From assembly GCF_901709675.1 (NCBI RefSeq), contig NC_051098.1:374001-438000 (forward strand): a DNA stretch of 64,000 bases. The letters run 5' to 3'. The notes under the pieces are model-generated. The model was not told the DNA's origin. It worked only from the letters and a program-made list of their open reading frames with translations, and searched no databases. This document shows positions 20,992 to 31,721 of this stretch, piece by piece; position 1 is the stretch's first letter; each line of letters opens with the position of its first letter. This DNA comes from Syngnathus acus. Lineage: Eukaryota > Chordata > Actinopteri > Syngnathiformes > Syngnathidae. The translations under genes and the position numbers were made by a program.

Positions 20992-21386
20992 TGTCAGGGT
21001 TTTCCAAACTATCTTGATCGTATGATTATGTTGGAATGTATGTAACCAGTAATAAATAACCTAGCTAGATTAGTTTTATGCTTACGTTGGTGTGTAACCA
21101 GTAATAAATTACCTAGCTTGTCCCATCCTACACAATGTCGTAAAACATCCCCTGCTATGCTTTGACTAGAGGTCAAGGGTTTTCTCTTCCCTATCCAGTC
21201 CACTGTCACCCCCACCCTGTTTCTCTTAATAAAAATGCTCATGCAGGAGGCGAGAGTCAGACCTCCATTCGATCATCGCTGTACGCACGGCGACGAATGG
21301 ACTCTCCACCTGCAGGTGTCAAAGGGCAAACTACTGTCTCCCGTGTGGTTCTTGCAAAATAAGTTAGAGTGAGCACCACTCTAACA
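20992..21386 (+). repeat. ERV2 5' LTR
   Basis: TGTCAGGG...CTCTAACA, 395 bp. It contains a duplicated AACCAGTAATAAAT.ACCTAG block (about 21047 and 21096) and AATAAAAATG at 21228, likely the polyadenylation signal. It appears identical to the 3' LTR. Confidence 0.95.
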
Positions 21387-21389
21387 TTT

Positions 21390-21407
21390 TGGTGCCGAAA
21401 CCCGGGA
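21390..21407 (+). promoter_or_regulatory. ERV2 primer-binding site
   Basis: TGGTGCCGAAACCCGGGA begins three bases after the LTR, the expected position for a tRNA primer site. I cannot say which tRNA with confidence. Confidence 0.8.
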
Positions 21408-21667
21408 CCTCTCATACCCGCCATCTGGCTGACGGAGGAAGACGTGCTGCATTGTCGACAAGCCAGCGTCCATTAGGAGGACCTGGACAAGAAAGTCCTG
21501 GGAAGAGAACTTCTTCGCTGGGCCAGCATCTTAAGTCTGCCTTCGTCTGACAGAGGTGGATTGACGGGACCTGGCAGTGCAACGAACCAGGGGACAAGTA
21601 AGTTAACGCCCTAAAGTTGTGTGATTGTGTTGTTGTGAAACGCGTAAAAGGTAGAGGTGCACGGAAT

Positions 21668-22000
21668 ATAGCTTGGGTTCGAGTCCCAGGGGAAGTAACA
21701 GACTAAGAAAAGCAGAGCTTCTTTTTCGTTCATCGAAGAAGTGCGTAGATTCTTCTTTGTCTGTTCTTCCAAGCTGAGGGATCTGGCTTGGGTTAGAGTC
21801 CCAGTGGAAGGAACGTGCTAAGAAACACGGAGCTTCTTTTTTGTTAATCAAAGAAGGGTGTAGATATTTCTTTGTACGTTTCTCCGGCCAAAGAACAGCT
21901 TGGGTTCAAGTCCCAGTGGAAGGAACGGGCTAAGAAAGAACAGAGTTTCTTTTTCCTAATTGAAGAAGGGCGTAGATTCTTTTTTCTGTCCGTTCCTCCA
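21668..22000 (+). repeat. ERV2 leader: three ~115-bp tandem units with tRNA B-box-like words
   Basis: Each unit begins GCTTGGGTT..AGTCCCAG (21671, 21788, 21900) and contains GGAA..AACG..CTAAGAAA, CTTCTTTTT and GAAGAAG.G.GTAGAT. GGGTTCGAGTCCC in unit 1 matches the RNA polymerase III B-box consensus GGTTCGANTCC. Units 2 and 3 have one or two changes. Confidence 0.8.
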
Positions 22001-22202
22001 AGCGGTGTTGGAGGGTTTTACACCCATCCTGGATAGGCCTAAAAATACAAAGCGCTGGTGTTTGTGTGGTTGAGAGTGCGACTGGTAGGATAAATTGACT
22101 GCAAAGAGAATTTGGTGGAAGGTCAATTTAAACCTGCGTTGAGGATCCTCAAAGAAAATAAAAATATAAATAGATTGTATAAACCTAAAATACCGAATTA
22201 AG

Positions 22203-22313
22203 ATGGGAAACAAAAACGGTAAATCCCTAGCTCTTGACGGAGATGAGAAGTACATGGCGAGTAGATTTCTTAATTGTATGCAATACATGCCGAAGTGGAA
22301 GAAAAAGTATTAA
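22203..22313 (+). pseudogene. ERV2 gag start (36 codons) with myristoylation signal
   Basis: ATG 22203 opens MGNKNGKSLALDGDEKYM, and a stop lies at 22311-22313. MG at the N-terminus with S at position 8 fits the N-myristoylation context of retroviral matrix proteins. What follows is noncoding until the nucleocapsid piece, so matrix and capsid are largely deleted. Confidence 0.6.
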
Positions 22314-22404
22314 GTACAAGGAAAGTTGAAATGTGAAAAAAATAAAAATAAATAAATAGAAAGGTGAAAAGTGATGAGGCTGCTTAAAAAAAGGCAAAAG
22401 TTCT

Positions 22405-22677
22405 GATGTATTTCATCTAGATGATGATGGTAATGATCTAGATGAAGATACAACAATCTTCTTCCAAAGTTCCCAAAGGGGCAGAGGAAGAGTTAGAGAC
22501 CAACAAGGCCGCAGGCCGCCGTATAATTCAAAACCCCCATCAGATTCTGACAACTGTTGGAACTGTGGGAAACGTGGACACTGGTCAAGAGAGTGTTTTA
22601 GAAAGAAAAAGAAAAAAAAGCGGTGCCAATCAAAGGGCGGTGGAAGAGGCAGAGGAAAAGTCACATTTACAGCATGA
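22405..22677 (+). pseudogene. ERV2 gag nucleocapsid fragment
   Basis: A 90-codon frame has an acidic start (HLDDDGNDLDED), a basic stretch (RGRGRVRDQQGRRPP), the CCHC knuckle CWNCGKRGHWSREC (about 22550-22595), then a lysine run and GGGRGRGK before the stop at 22675-22677. It would bind viral RNA. No ATG starts this frame, so it is the 3' end of gag. Confidence 0.8.
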
Positions 22678-25600
22678 CAAGCTTCCTCTACTTTGACCCC
22701 TCATGCTAATACAGAGAAAGAAAGAATAGATGCCCATATGACAGCAAAACATGTCATTGTCAGATTATTAGAACATTTTTTGGATTATTAGAGCTCCTGT
22801 CCATACAAGAAGTATGACAATGCTGTTTGTATGCCCAATGACCAGAGATCAAATTGTGTGTGTACAGAAAAGTTAAAATTTGCAAATCAAGTGGTAAATA
22901 AATGCAACTTGCTTCTAGAAGATAAATAAAAAGTTAGAATGTGCTGTCCTCGTGTGCGTGGGAGGGACCAGCTCATGATCGACCACAGGAAATGGCCAGC
23001 CTGTGACGAATCATTGGTGCTGGGATCTACCTTTCGCGCACGAGAGCTGTGCATGTGTGTTAAAATGATGAAAATTGGCTAAACATTTAGTGTAAAGAAA
23101 TTTGCTAGACTGTGGTCTATCCAATTTGCACCGCAGAACAGAAACGATTTGGAAAGATAAAAATGAGAGGAAAAGAGAGAAATGTGTTTGCGAGCAGAAA
23201 TTGATCCACACTAGTGCATGTTAAGTGTCGAGCCCTCATGAGAAATTTGAAAAAGAAACGACGGAACATGCTTTCAGGAATTGGAAGAAGCAAAATTGTG
23301 AATTTACGACATTGCAATGCTACATTTAACAGGAATAATTGATTGATGATGTTATAAAGTTATACAAACTTCTATATGCAAGCTAAATCTGAGAGATTGA
23401 GTTCTTTAAATTTAAAAACAAAGAAAAAATTCAGATTAATTTGCCAGTAGTTTTTATGAGTTGAGGTTTTTTTGGATTGATGGATTGTTCTATCAGGAAC
23501 CTTGAGTTGAAGATGGTATATGAATGTTGTGTGGTGAGCTTGGATGAATTGAGACCAAAGACTCCTTTTTGGAGACTGTGTGTGAGATGCAAATGAGCAT
23601 TGATGAATGATTCCCTGAATGAAAGGAAAATACAGGTTGAATGGTTGAAGTTGTTGGCGACTACTATGGAAAATTAGTAGAGCGACTTTGATGAAAGAGT
23701 GATTTTGAGTAAGTTAAATGCTAAAAAGAAAAACGTAGCTTTTGGATTGATAATTAACAAGAGAAAAAACTGGAGAACCAGTAACACATGCAGAAGATGT
23801 GTGAACTGGGAAATTGAGAAGCGTTTTGGAAAGAAAATCAAATTAATTGATGATGGAATCATATGTAGTCAAGAACACATTCTCCCAGAAAGTTTGTCAA
23901 GGTGTGAGGCATGGGCGTTGCCAAGCCTCAGAAGGAGGGGGTGAATAGGACAGATAGTGGAAGATAGTAATAATACAACACTTTACGACATATGGATTTT
24001 CTAATACATTTGGTGTCATACTGTGGTAAATTTCTATTCTGGTATCATGCAATGTATATCTCACAAGTAAGCCTAAGTGTGACCGGGTCATGTTTCAGGT
24101 CAGGTTTGTGCGGGATTGTTTGGGCCTTGGTCCATGATCTCATTGGCACGAGACATCTGGTTTCCATTAACAACTGACAAGATATGCACCCGAGTGAGGA
24201 AAGGGAGGCTAACTCATAAATAATGAGGAGATATTGGGAGTAATCTGTTGGTCCTTTCTTTAAGACCCTTCCTGGTGTAGATAGGTTAGCAACACGAGAG
24301 ATTTAGAGGTTCAAAAGAAAGACCGTTAAAAGAAAACAACATTACTGATTTGGACAATTGCAGGCTAACAGGAGCATGAGAAAGAAGAGCTAAGAAGCGG
24401 GATCCAATTTGATCAGGGAGATTGGAAATTCACAACACCATATTCTAAGTCACATTTTGAGCAAGCATGACACAAGTAATAACGTTTGAGAGATCAAGAC
24501 ATAGATCAGGGCTAGATGTCGAACGCAGACCTCGATGCGTTAATTTTGAATAATGATACTGAAAAAACAATGTGCTGTCCCATTAAATTGGAACTAGAGA
24601 CAGAACGTAGCTCGAAAATAGGATGAGTTGCAGGACTTACAACATAAAGACGAGATCACTGTTACTAGGAGAATTTGAAGTTTGGTAAACAAACGTTACT
24701 AGCAGCAGCTACATTTGGTTACAAGTTTGATGTCCCAGTCTGTCGCTCTCAGTGCCAGGATCCCTGAAACTCGATCCCGAGACTCTGCCTGCAGCCGTGG
24801 ACGTCTACAAAACGGTGCCTGGCTTTGAGGCATCTTTGACCTTTGGCAAGGACAAGGAAAGACTGTTGTTGTGCTTGGAGGGGGGCAAGTACACTCCAGA
24901 GAAAAGACGACATCCTTGAGGACGAGAAAAGACAGTGAGAAGCAGAGGAACTCACAATGATGAAAATGGACTCATTTGAACAATGGACTCATTCGAGAGT
25001 GATGGATGGGTTGGCTCTGAAGCAACAACAAAAGAACACCAACTTGAGAGTGTGAGGTGCTGCAAAAGATATGGACTTGAAGTGTCCGACGACCAAATCG
25101 CACTCCTTGCTGTGGCGTTACCAAACTTGGTGGAGCTTGGCTCAAAGTGGAAGGGAGCTTCATTGTGCACTGGGTTTGACAGAACTGAGGAGATTTGTTA
25201 AAAATTTAAATAATGCGTAGAGCTACAGAGAAAAGCATTATAATCGGAGACTGAACAGATTTGGATAGAACAAATAGGCTAAAACGGTAGGAAACATCTG
25301 ATATTTTGGCTCGTCAGGCTCAAGAAGGAGAGGTTGAGTTATATACATTTTAGAATAGGACATTTGGACTAAAGTGAATTCAGTCAAGAGGAAGCTAGGT
25401 TCCTCAATGTACCTACTCAATAAAATAGTAAGTTTGTTGCCCCACAGTGGAGTTTGGGTGGTCAGAAAGTTGGATACGTTCAATTTTTGACTTTCACACA
25501 ATCATGCATAGGAGTCGCACAAGGCGACAGTTAACAATAGGGGTCTGACTGCAATAGGGGTCACTTACAACTGCACCGACATGGAAAAGTAGAAGCAAGG

Positions 25601-26000
25601 GAGTTGAGTAAGGGATTATATGCTAAACAGTCCGCTACGCAGTTACCAATAGGAGGTTCTATCAAAAGAAGCTACATGAGAGATGTATAGAATCCCTTTG
25701 TCTGTGTTCTGTGTTCGTGCGTAATCTCTGTAAAGTTGTGTCAGGCTGTAGTCGTTTGTCTGAGCCTTGGGTGCGCGCTCGGGGTGTGTGCGTTTATGTG
25801 CACAACCTATGTGGGTGCGAATGTGTTAGGAAGAAGACGGCATGGATAAGGGAATCTCCTTTAAGACAGGAGGCAATAAATGGGAAAGCCCCTGTCATGA
25901 TCGGTGTTTGGTTAGGAGGAATCAGTAGGGAGTGCTCAAACTCTTCCCGCAAACACTCCTATCTGCCTCGTTAAAAACGGCATTACAATTGACTACAAGA
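22678..26000 (+). other. ERV2 interior, no intact domain; includes LTR-like piece
   Basis: Contains many stops in all frames. A stretch at 24020-24185 resembles the LTR-like region at 3980-4145. A short frame near 24770-24900 (SLKLDPETLPAAVDVYKTVP) looks coding, but I do not recognise it. No YxDD or DTG motif was found. Confidence 0.4.
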
Positions 26001-26001
26001 G

Positions 26002-26349
26002 TTGCAAAGGGCAGATGAAGAACAGTCCATGGCAGTTTATATGATCAGGACCCTCAAACTGAAAGATATGTCCAATGCAAATTTACTGCCGCCTGATCTT
26101 TCCTCCTCACAGGTCGACAACCCCATCAATCCAGGAGACTGGGTCTACATCAAGGTCATTAAAAGAAAGAACTGGGTCAGCCCACGGTGGGAGGGACCAT
26201 TCCAAGTCTTGCTGACTACCCCCACCTTAGTGAAGATCGCTGAACAACCCAGCTGGATTCACCTCAGCCACTGCAAGCTACAGGGAGTGCTGGGCCCCTC
26301 ATTTCGGGGTGGTGGCGAAGTCTGCGAACAACGATCCCAACTCCGCTAG
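26002..26349 (+). pseudogene. ERV2 integrase C-terminal domain fragment
   Basis: The frame contains [40 protein letters not shown] and SWIHLSHCK. This is the SH3-like C-terminal domain of gammaretrovirus-type integrases (PGD-WV.VK, PRWEGP..VLLTTPT, W.H.SHCK), which binds DNA. The catalytic core is missing upstream. The ATG at 26002 is incidental. Confidence 0.85.
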
Positions 26350-26472
26350 GCGGGGGTATGTCTCGGTGTTCCTGTCATCTTAGTAGCAACGGGGCTCCAG
26401 ATGCCAGGTGGATCCTCTGCTGCGTTGTGGTTGGAGCATGCTATGGTCTATGGACTCATCTGAACAGACCAA

Positions 26473-27400
26473 GTGATGATGTTGACCGTGGGAAACGATG
26501 GTCACACGATGAGAACTTTGAGGACCGGTCATGAGACCCCAGAAACCCATACGAAACCAACACGTGGTACCGGTACGTCAAGTTCACTGAGAGCCCACAC
26601 ACAGGAGGGGTGTTATGTGTGTTCAAAACACCCCCCTTCCTCCACGCAAGTTCACTTGGAGGCCAGGGAAATGAATGTCACTGAAGCGAAATGTATGGCA
26701 TCCATGGAAGGAGTTGGATATCAACACCGTGCTGTCACCGTCAGCGACGCTACCCCTACTGCCCTGGACTCGCAGAAATGAATCTGTGATTGAACTCTTT
26801 TGGATTGATCCCAATGTAACTGTTGGAGGACGACAGATGCCACAAGTGGCCTAAACAAAAAGGCTACCTGGAATGGACTACACGTGTTTCATCCGAGAAA
26901 ACAAGACCCACGAATGCATTAACGACAACTGCTCTCCAGGAGGAAACTGGATGGGAGCTTTGGACATCACCGCTGTGTGCCAGGATGGGAGAGCCAGTTC
27001 AAGGCGTAAGGGCTCTCCTGCCAACATGGCTGCACCATTGGACGGGACCTAATTCATTCAGAACGGATCGTGGCTTTGTTTTTTTGTTTTTTATTGATAG
27101 CATTCTGGTCGCCTAAGGCAGAGGGACCGTGTGAGACTTTTCCTGCGATTTAACATCGGCCAGCAGGTTTTTAGATCACACACTAAGTTTGAACTGGAGT
27201 ATTGAGGAAAAACCTCATCTTCACTGGAAGTTGTCGCTATCATTGTTTGTTGTTTTTGTCATGTTTCACCATACGCGATCCCCGACCCGTCCGCTGTCAT
27301 CTCTGTTTTTTGTCGATCTTTTTTATTAGTGTTTTTATTATTTTTACTGCTCTTCTTTATATTTTCTTGCTTATGTTTGTGGATTGGGTTGACATAATCA
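26473..27400 (+). pseudogene. ERV2 env remnants
   Basis: Short frames follow integrase, where env is expected. GCYVCSKHPPSSTQVHL at about 26610-26660 looks like a surface-subunit CxxC stretch. A hydrophobic frame (27202-27405) could be what is left of the membrane segment. There are several stops and frame changes. The assignment rests mainly on position. Confidence 0.4.
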
Positions 27401-27406
27401 TATGAT

Positions 27407-27421
27407 AAAACAGGAGGGATA
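27407..27421 (+). promoter_or_regulatory. ERV2 polypurine tract
   Basis: AAAACAGGAGGGATA lies directly before the 3' LTR, the expected plus-strand priming site. Confidence 0.7.
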
Positions 27422-27816
27422 TGTCAGGGTTTTCCAAACTATCTTGATCGTATGATTATGTTGGAATGTATGTAACCAGTAATAAATAACCTAGCTAGAT
27501 TAGTTTTATGCTTACGTTGGTGTGTAACCAGTAATAAATTACCTAGCTTGTCCCATCCTACACAATGTCGTAAAACATCCCCTGCTATGCTTTGACTAGA
27601 GGTCAAGGGTTTTCTCTTCCCTATCCAGTCCACTGTCACCCCCACCCTGTTTCTCTTAATAAAAATGCTCATGCAGGAGGCGAGAGTCAGACCTCCATTC
27701 GATCATCGCTGTACGCACGGCGACGAATGGACTCTCCACCTGCAGGTGTCAAAGGGCAAACTACTGTCTCCCGTGTGGTTCTTGCAAAATAAGTTAGAGT
27801 GAGCACCACTCTAACA
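27422..27816 (+). repeat. ERV2 3' LTR
   Basis: Offset from the 5' LTR by exactly 6430 bases with no difference found. Confidence 0.95.
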
Positions 27817-28264
27817 TTTCCAGTCCGGTTTCCGGCCCCGCCATAGCACCGAAACTTCTAAAACTCACCAATGACGTCCTCACTGCACCTGATTCCGTTT
27901 TACTCTCCATCCTCATCCTCCTTGACCTCAGTGCGGCCTTTGACACAATCTCTCATTCCATCCTCCTCAATAGACTACGTATATGCTCCATCGGTATCAC
28001 TGGCACCCCCCTCGACTGGTTTCATTCCTACCTCTCAGGCCGCACTCAGTTCATCCAACTTAAATCCTTCCATTCCCAACCCTCCCCTGTCTCCACTGGT
28101 GTCCCCTAGGGATCTGTCATGGGTCCCCTCCTTTTCATTACTTACCTCCTCCCCCTTGGTCTTATTTTCCGTAAATTTAATGTCCTTTTTCACTGCTTCG
28201 CTGATGAATCTTTCAGCTCTATCTTTCCACCAAACCCAACTCCACCCTCCCTCCCTCTTCCCTG
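27817..28264 (+). pseudogene. L2 LINE RT fragment, right piece
   Basis: Continues the L2 frame with QSGFRPRHSTET, LDLSAAFDTISHSILLNRL, WFHSYLSGRTQF and GSVMGPLLF. The catalytic box is FADE instead of YADD/FADD, so the second aspartate is lost. A stop replaces Q in the usual PQGS motif (28109). It ends where the antisense Rex3 begins. Confidence 0.8.
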
Positions 28265-29671
28265 ACTGAATAGAATTCTAGTCCGCATTACTGCCGACGC
28301 TGCACCGATCCGCCTGTCGATCTCGCGCTCCATCCTCCTCTCACTCGTGAACAAGACCCCAAGATACTTGAACTCCTCCACCTGGGGCAGGATCTCATCC
28401 CCGATCCGGAGAGGGCATTCCACCCTTTTCCGACCAAGTACCATGGACTCAGATTTGGAGGTGCTGACCCTCATCCCGAACACTTCACACTCGGCTGCGA
28501 ACCGCTCCAGTGAGAGCTGGAGATCACGGCTTGATGAAGCCAACAGCACTGCGTCATCTGCAAAAAGCAGAGACGCAATGCTGAGGTCCCCAAACCGGAC
28601 ACTCTCAACGCCTCGGCTGCGCCTAGAAATTCTGTCCATAAAAGTTATGACCAGAATCGGTGACAAAGAACAGCCTCGGCGTAGTCCAACCCTCACTGGG
28701 AACAAGTGAGACTTACTGCCGGAAATGCGGACCAAACTCTGACATCGGTGATACAGGGACCGAACCGCCCTTATCAGGTGGCTCGGCACCCCGTACTCCC
28801 GAAGCACCCTCCACAGAACTTCCCGAGGGACACAGTCGAACACTTTCTCCAAGTCCACAAAACACATGTGGACTGGTTGAGCGAACGCCCATGCCCCCTC
28901 GAGGATCCTGCCGAGGGTGTAGAGCTGGTCCACCGTTCCACGGCCAGGACGAAAGCCTCACTGCTCCCCCTGAATCCAAGGTTTGACCTCCCGACGGATC
29001 CTCCTCTCCAGCACCCCTGAATAGACCTTACCAGGGAGGCTGAGGAGTGTGATTCCTCTGTAGTTGGAACACACCCTCCGATCCCCCTTCTTAAAGAGGG
29101 GAACCACCACCCCAGTCTGCCAATCCAGAGGTACCGTCCCCGATGTCCACGCGATGTTGCAGAGGCATGTCAGCCAGGACAGCCCCTTTAAACCCTTTAA
29201 AAACTCCGGGCAGATCTCATCCACGCCTGGGGCCTTGCCCCCAAGGAGTTTTTTAACTACCTCAGTGAATTCAACCCCAGACATTGGAGAGTCCATCTCA
29301 GAGTCTCTAGGCCCTGCTTCCACAATGGAAGGCATCTAGGTGGAATTGAGGAGGTCTTCGAAGTATTCTCTCCACCGACTCACGACGTCCCAAGTTGAGG
29401 TCAGCAGCACGCCATCTCCACTGTAAACAGTGTTGACGGTGCACTGCTTCCCCCTCCCGAGACGCCAGATGGTGGACCAGAATCTCCTCGAAGTCGTCCG
29501 GAAATCATTCTCCATGGCCTCACCAAACTCCTCCCACGCCCGGGTTTTTGCCTCAGAAACTGCCAAAGCCGCGTTCCGCTTGGCCATCCTGTCGGCTGCC
29601 TCCGGAGTCCCACAGGCCAAAACGGCCCAATAGGACTCCTTCTTCAGCTTGCCGGCATCCCTTACCGCCAA
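28265..29671 (-). pseudogene. Rex3 (RTE clade) reverse transcriptase fragment
   Basis: Read from 29671 down: KLKKESYWAVLACGTPEAAD (linker), GGKAPGVDEICPEFLK, TGVVVPLFKKGDRRVCSNYR, GITLLSLPGKVYSGVLERRI, then [20 protein letters not shown] and FADDAVLLASS, with both catalytic aspartates kept, and VEEFKYLGVLFTSE. In-frame stops interrupt near 29336 and 28958. The endonuclease and the 3' end are missing. It lies opposite to ERV1. Confidence 0.85.
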
Positions 29672-31174
29672 ACACAGTTATTATTAGTCTAGGGCAGGGG
29701 TCGGGAACCTATGGCTCGTGAGCCAGATATGGCTCATTTGGTGACTGCGTCTTGCACGCGGACAAATCTGCCATTTGTTTCCACAATTGAAGTCAGAAAT
29801 AATTTTGTTATATTATTAAAGCAAAAAATAGACCTACTGAAATCAAATGTTAAATTAGCTTTCAAAATATAAAATATGATCACGTTTGCAATCCACCCCA
29901 TCTGTTTTCTACCGCTGAAATCCACGGTTGCGTCACATCAGCCAATCCCAGCTGCCCTTCGGTGTACAGAAGGGTGACGCCAGGTCGGACAAAAAAAGCG
30001 CGATTTTTATTGGACAGTACGGTGCCTATGGGGTCGTGAGAGGTAAAGTTCCATCCGCTTTATTTAAAATTCCAGCTAGCTAGCTGGTGTGTGCCAGGCA
30101 AGCAAAAAAGATGGCAAAGATAAAAAAAGATGACGATGAGTGGACCAAAGAATTCATATTTGTGGAGAGAGGAGGCTCTGCTACGTGCCTCATATGCAAT
30201 GACAAAATTGCATCAATGAAACGCTCCAATATCAAGCGCCACTTTGAGACACGACATGCTACATTTGTAACCAAATACCCAGCTGGGGACAGCAGAAAGA
30301 AAGCGTTTGAAGAGCTCCAGAGCAAGGTCCAACCTAGTCAACAGCAACTCCGTGTATGGACCAGACAAGGTGACTTTAATTCAGTTTTGCTGGTGCATTA
30401 GCAATTGTGAGGAACGGAAAGCCATTCACTGATGGTGAGTATTTCAACATTTATGCTTGATGTGGCGAATGAAATTTTTGACGACTTCACGGATAAAGAA
30501 AAGATACTCAAACGGATAAAAGACATGCCTCTGTCAGCAAGAACCGTTCACGATCGTGCCATTATGACGGATGAGAGCCTCAACGCCTGCATGAAGCTCA
30601 ACCTCACCGCATATCAACCGGACTACAAAGCCATCAGCAAAACGATGAAGTCCCAGAAGTCTCATTAATGGTGAGGTTTTTTTTTTCTCGGCTTCAATAT
30701 TAAAAAGTTATTAAAAAGAATACATTAGCACACTCAAAAAATCGTTGGTCTTAATTAAAATACATGTATTTAATAGTATTTAGCCTATCGTTTATTTTAA
30801 ATGGGATGGCTCTTATGGGAAATTATTTTTAAAAATGGGCATTTATGGCTCTGTCCGCCAAAAGGTTCCCGACCCCTGGTCTAGGGTAACTCACCAGCAT
30901 TGCCCTCGTGGGGAATCACAACTGTGAAGCTCTTGAACACTTAACTTTCTCGCTGAACTGAGTTAACCGCTAGCTTAAACTGCCTTGTGTGTCATCTAAC
31001 TGAGCGCTCGATCCAAACGGAAAGATAATCGGAAATACACTCGCCAACATGTCATTACCAAAATTGGCCAATAGATGTCGCTAACGCACCTCAAATGACT
31101 CAAGGGAAAACCTAAATGAACAAATGGTCGTTAAGACCAGAACACTCCCTACCTGGTATCTTAAGGATACCACA
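29672..31174 (-). repeat. BEL/Pao LTR fragment, split by a hAT element
   Basis: About 300 bp (31174-30879) plus about 24 bp (29695-29672) on the minus strand directly follow the end of a BEL/Pao pol frame. A TGTGGTATCC start is plausible near 31174. The hAT at 29696-30878 sits inside. The end is blurred by the Rex3 junction. Confidence 0.45.
29696..30878 (+). mobile_element. hAT mini-element with BED-finger exon and C-terminal remnant
   Basis: The ends CAGGGGTCGGGAACC..TGGCTC and GGTTCCCGACCCCTG are flanked by GTCTAGGG on both sides (29688-29695 and 30879-30886), a perfect 8-bp hAT duplication. The first frame (30111-30401) begins MAKIKKDDDEWTKEFIFVER, then CLICNDKIASMKRSNIKRHF and ETRH, a BED finger with its C-x2-C...H-x4-H ligands present. 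The second (30432-30668) has DKEKILKRIKDMPLSARTVH, then jumps to the far C-terminal ESLNACMKLNLTAYQPDY. The catalytic core between them is deleted. Confidence 0.9.
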
Positions 31175-31178
31175 TCTA

Positions 31179-31440
31179 TTACTTCTTAGATACAAACATT
31201 TCAACACAGGCAACGTCCCCCTTAGGAGAGAAAAGTAAGATCAGTTCAGTTACAGGGCTTTTGTACACTTTAGGAGTGCCTTGGCGTATAACTCTGACAT
31301 TCACAGTTCGAACGACACTGTCTTTGCTGGGAAAGGTTTCGACGACCATTGCCATTGGCCAGTGGTTTCTTGGCACTGCATTGTCTCTCATCAAGATGAT
31401 GTCTCCTGAAGCTGCTGGTTCTCACTGCCCTCACTTAATA
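31179..31440 (-). pseudogene. BEL/Pao polyprotein C-terminal end
   Basis: The minus-strand frame reads GDIILMRDNAVPRNHWPMAM, then VVETFPSKDSVVRTVNVRV and SPVTELILLF before the stop at 31179. The R(D/N)(N/D)..PR..W..(G/A).V....G.D..VR.V block is the conserved C-terminus after integrase in Pao/BEL elements (DUF5641-like). It is 5'-truncated by the repeat at 31446. Confidence 0.8.
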
Positions 31441-31445
31441 AAGAG

Positions 31446-31680
31446 TTTAGACAAAACATAGCAGTGGAAGTATTCGTTTGTTTGTAGAAAGGGGAACAAA
31501 ATGTGATATTGTTAAGAAAATATGACTATTTGGTGTTGGTTTTTGTTTTGTTTTCAGTGGGAGAAGGCCAATTTGCCTGTTTGAGTATAAAAGGTTACCA
31601 ATCTCTTCCATAAGGTTTTATTTTGCATAAAGTGCATTGGGTATTTTCCCTATTACTATTTACCGGCTAAATATTGTTGT
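31446..31680 (+). repeat. ~230-bp direct repeat, copy B
   Basis: Counterpart of 20707-20935. It keeps GAGTATAAAAGG (about 31583) and has a 10-15-bp insertion (TGCATAAAGTGCATT) relative to copy A. Confidence 0.75.
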
Positions 31681-31721
31681 ACCATTTGTGATTTGGCATC
31701 TACAACTTGTAACTTGTAATT

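Larger units (their letters stand above)
20992..27816 (+). mobile_element. Endogenous retrovirus ERV2, recent, internally deleted
   Basis: The two LTRs (20992-21386 and 27422-27816) appear identical along all 395 bases by direct reading, so insertion was recent. A primer site (21390) and a purine tract (27407-27421) are in place. The flanking bases GTTC and TTTC form a 4-bp duplication with one mismatch inside an L2 fragment. The interior keeps a gag start with myristoylation signal, a nucleocapsid zinc knuckle, the integrase C-terminus and small env-like pieces. Most of gag, protease, RT and RNase H are absent, and many stops separate the pieces. It fits a non-autonomous class-I-like provirus that depended on a relative for its proteins. 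Confidence 0.85.

Noticed and set aside
21668-21690. A tRNA gene, because of GGTTCGAGTCCC
   Set aside because: No A box or cloverleaf is seen around it; the word is part of a tandem retroviral leader repeat.
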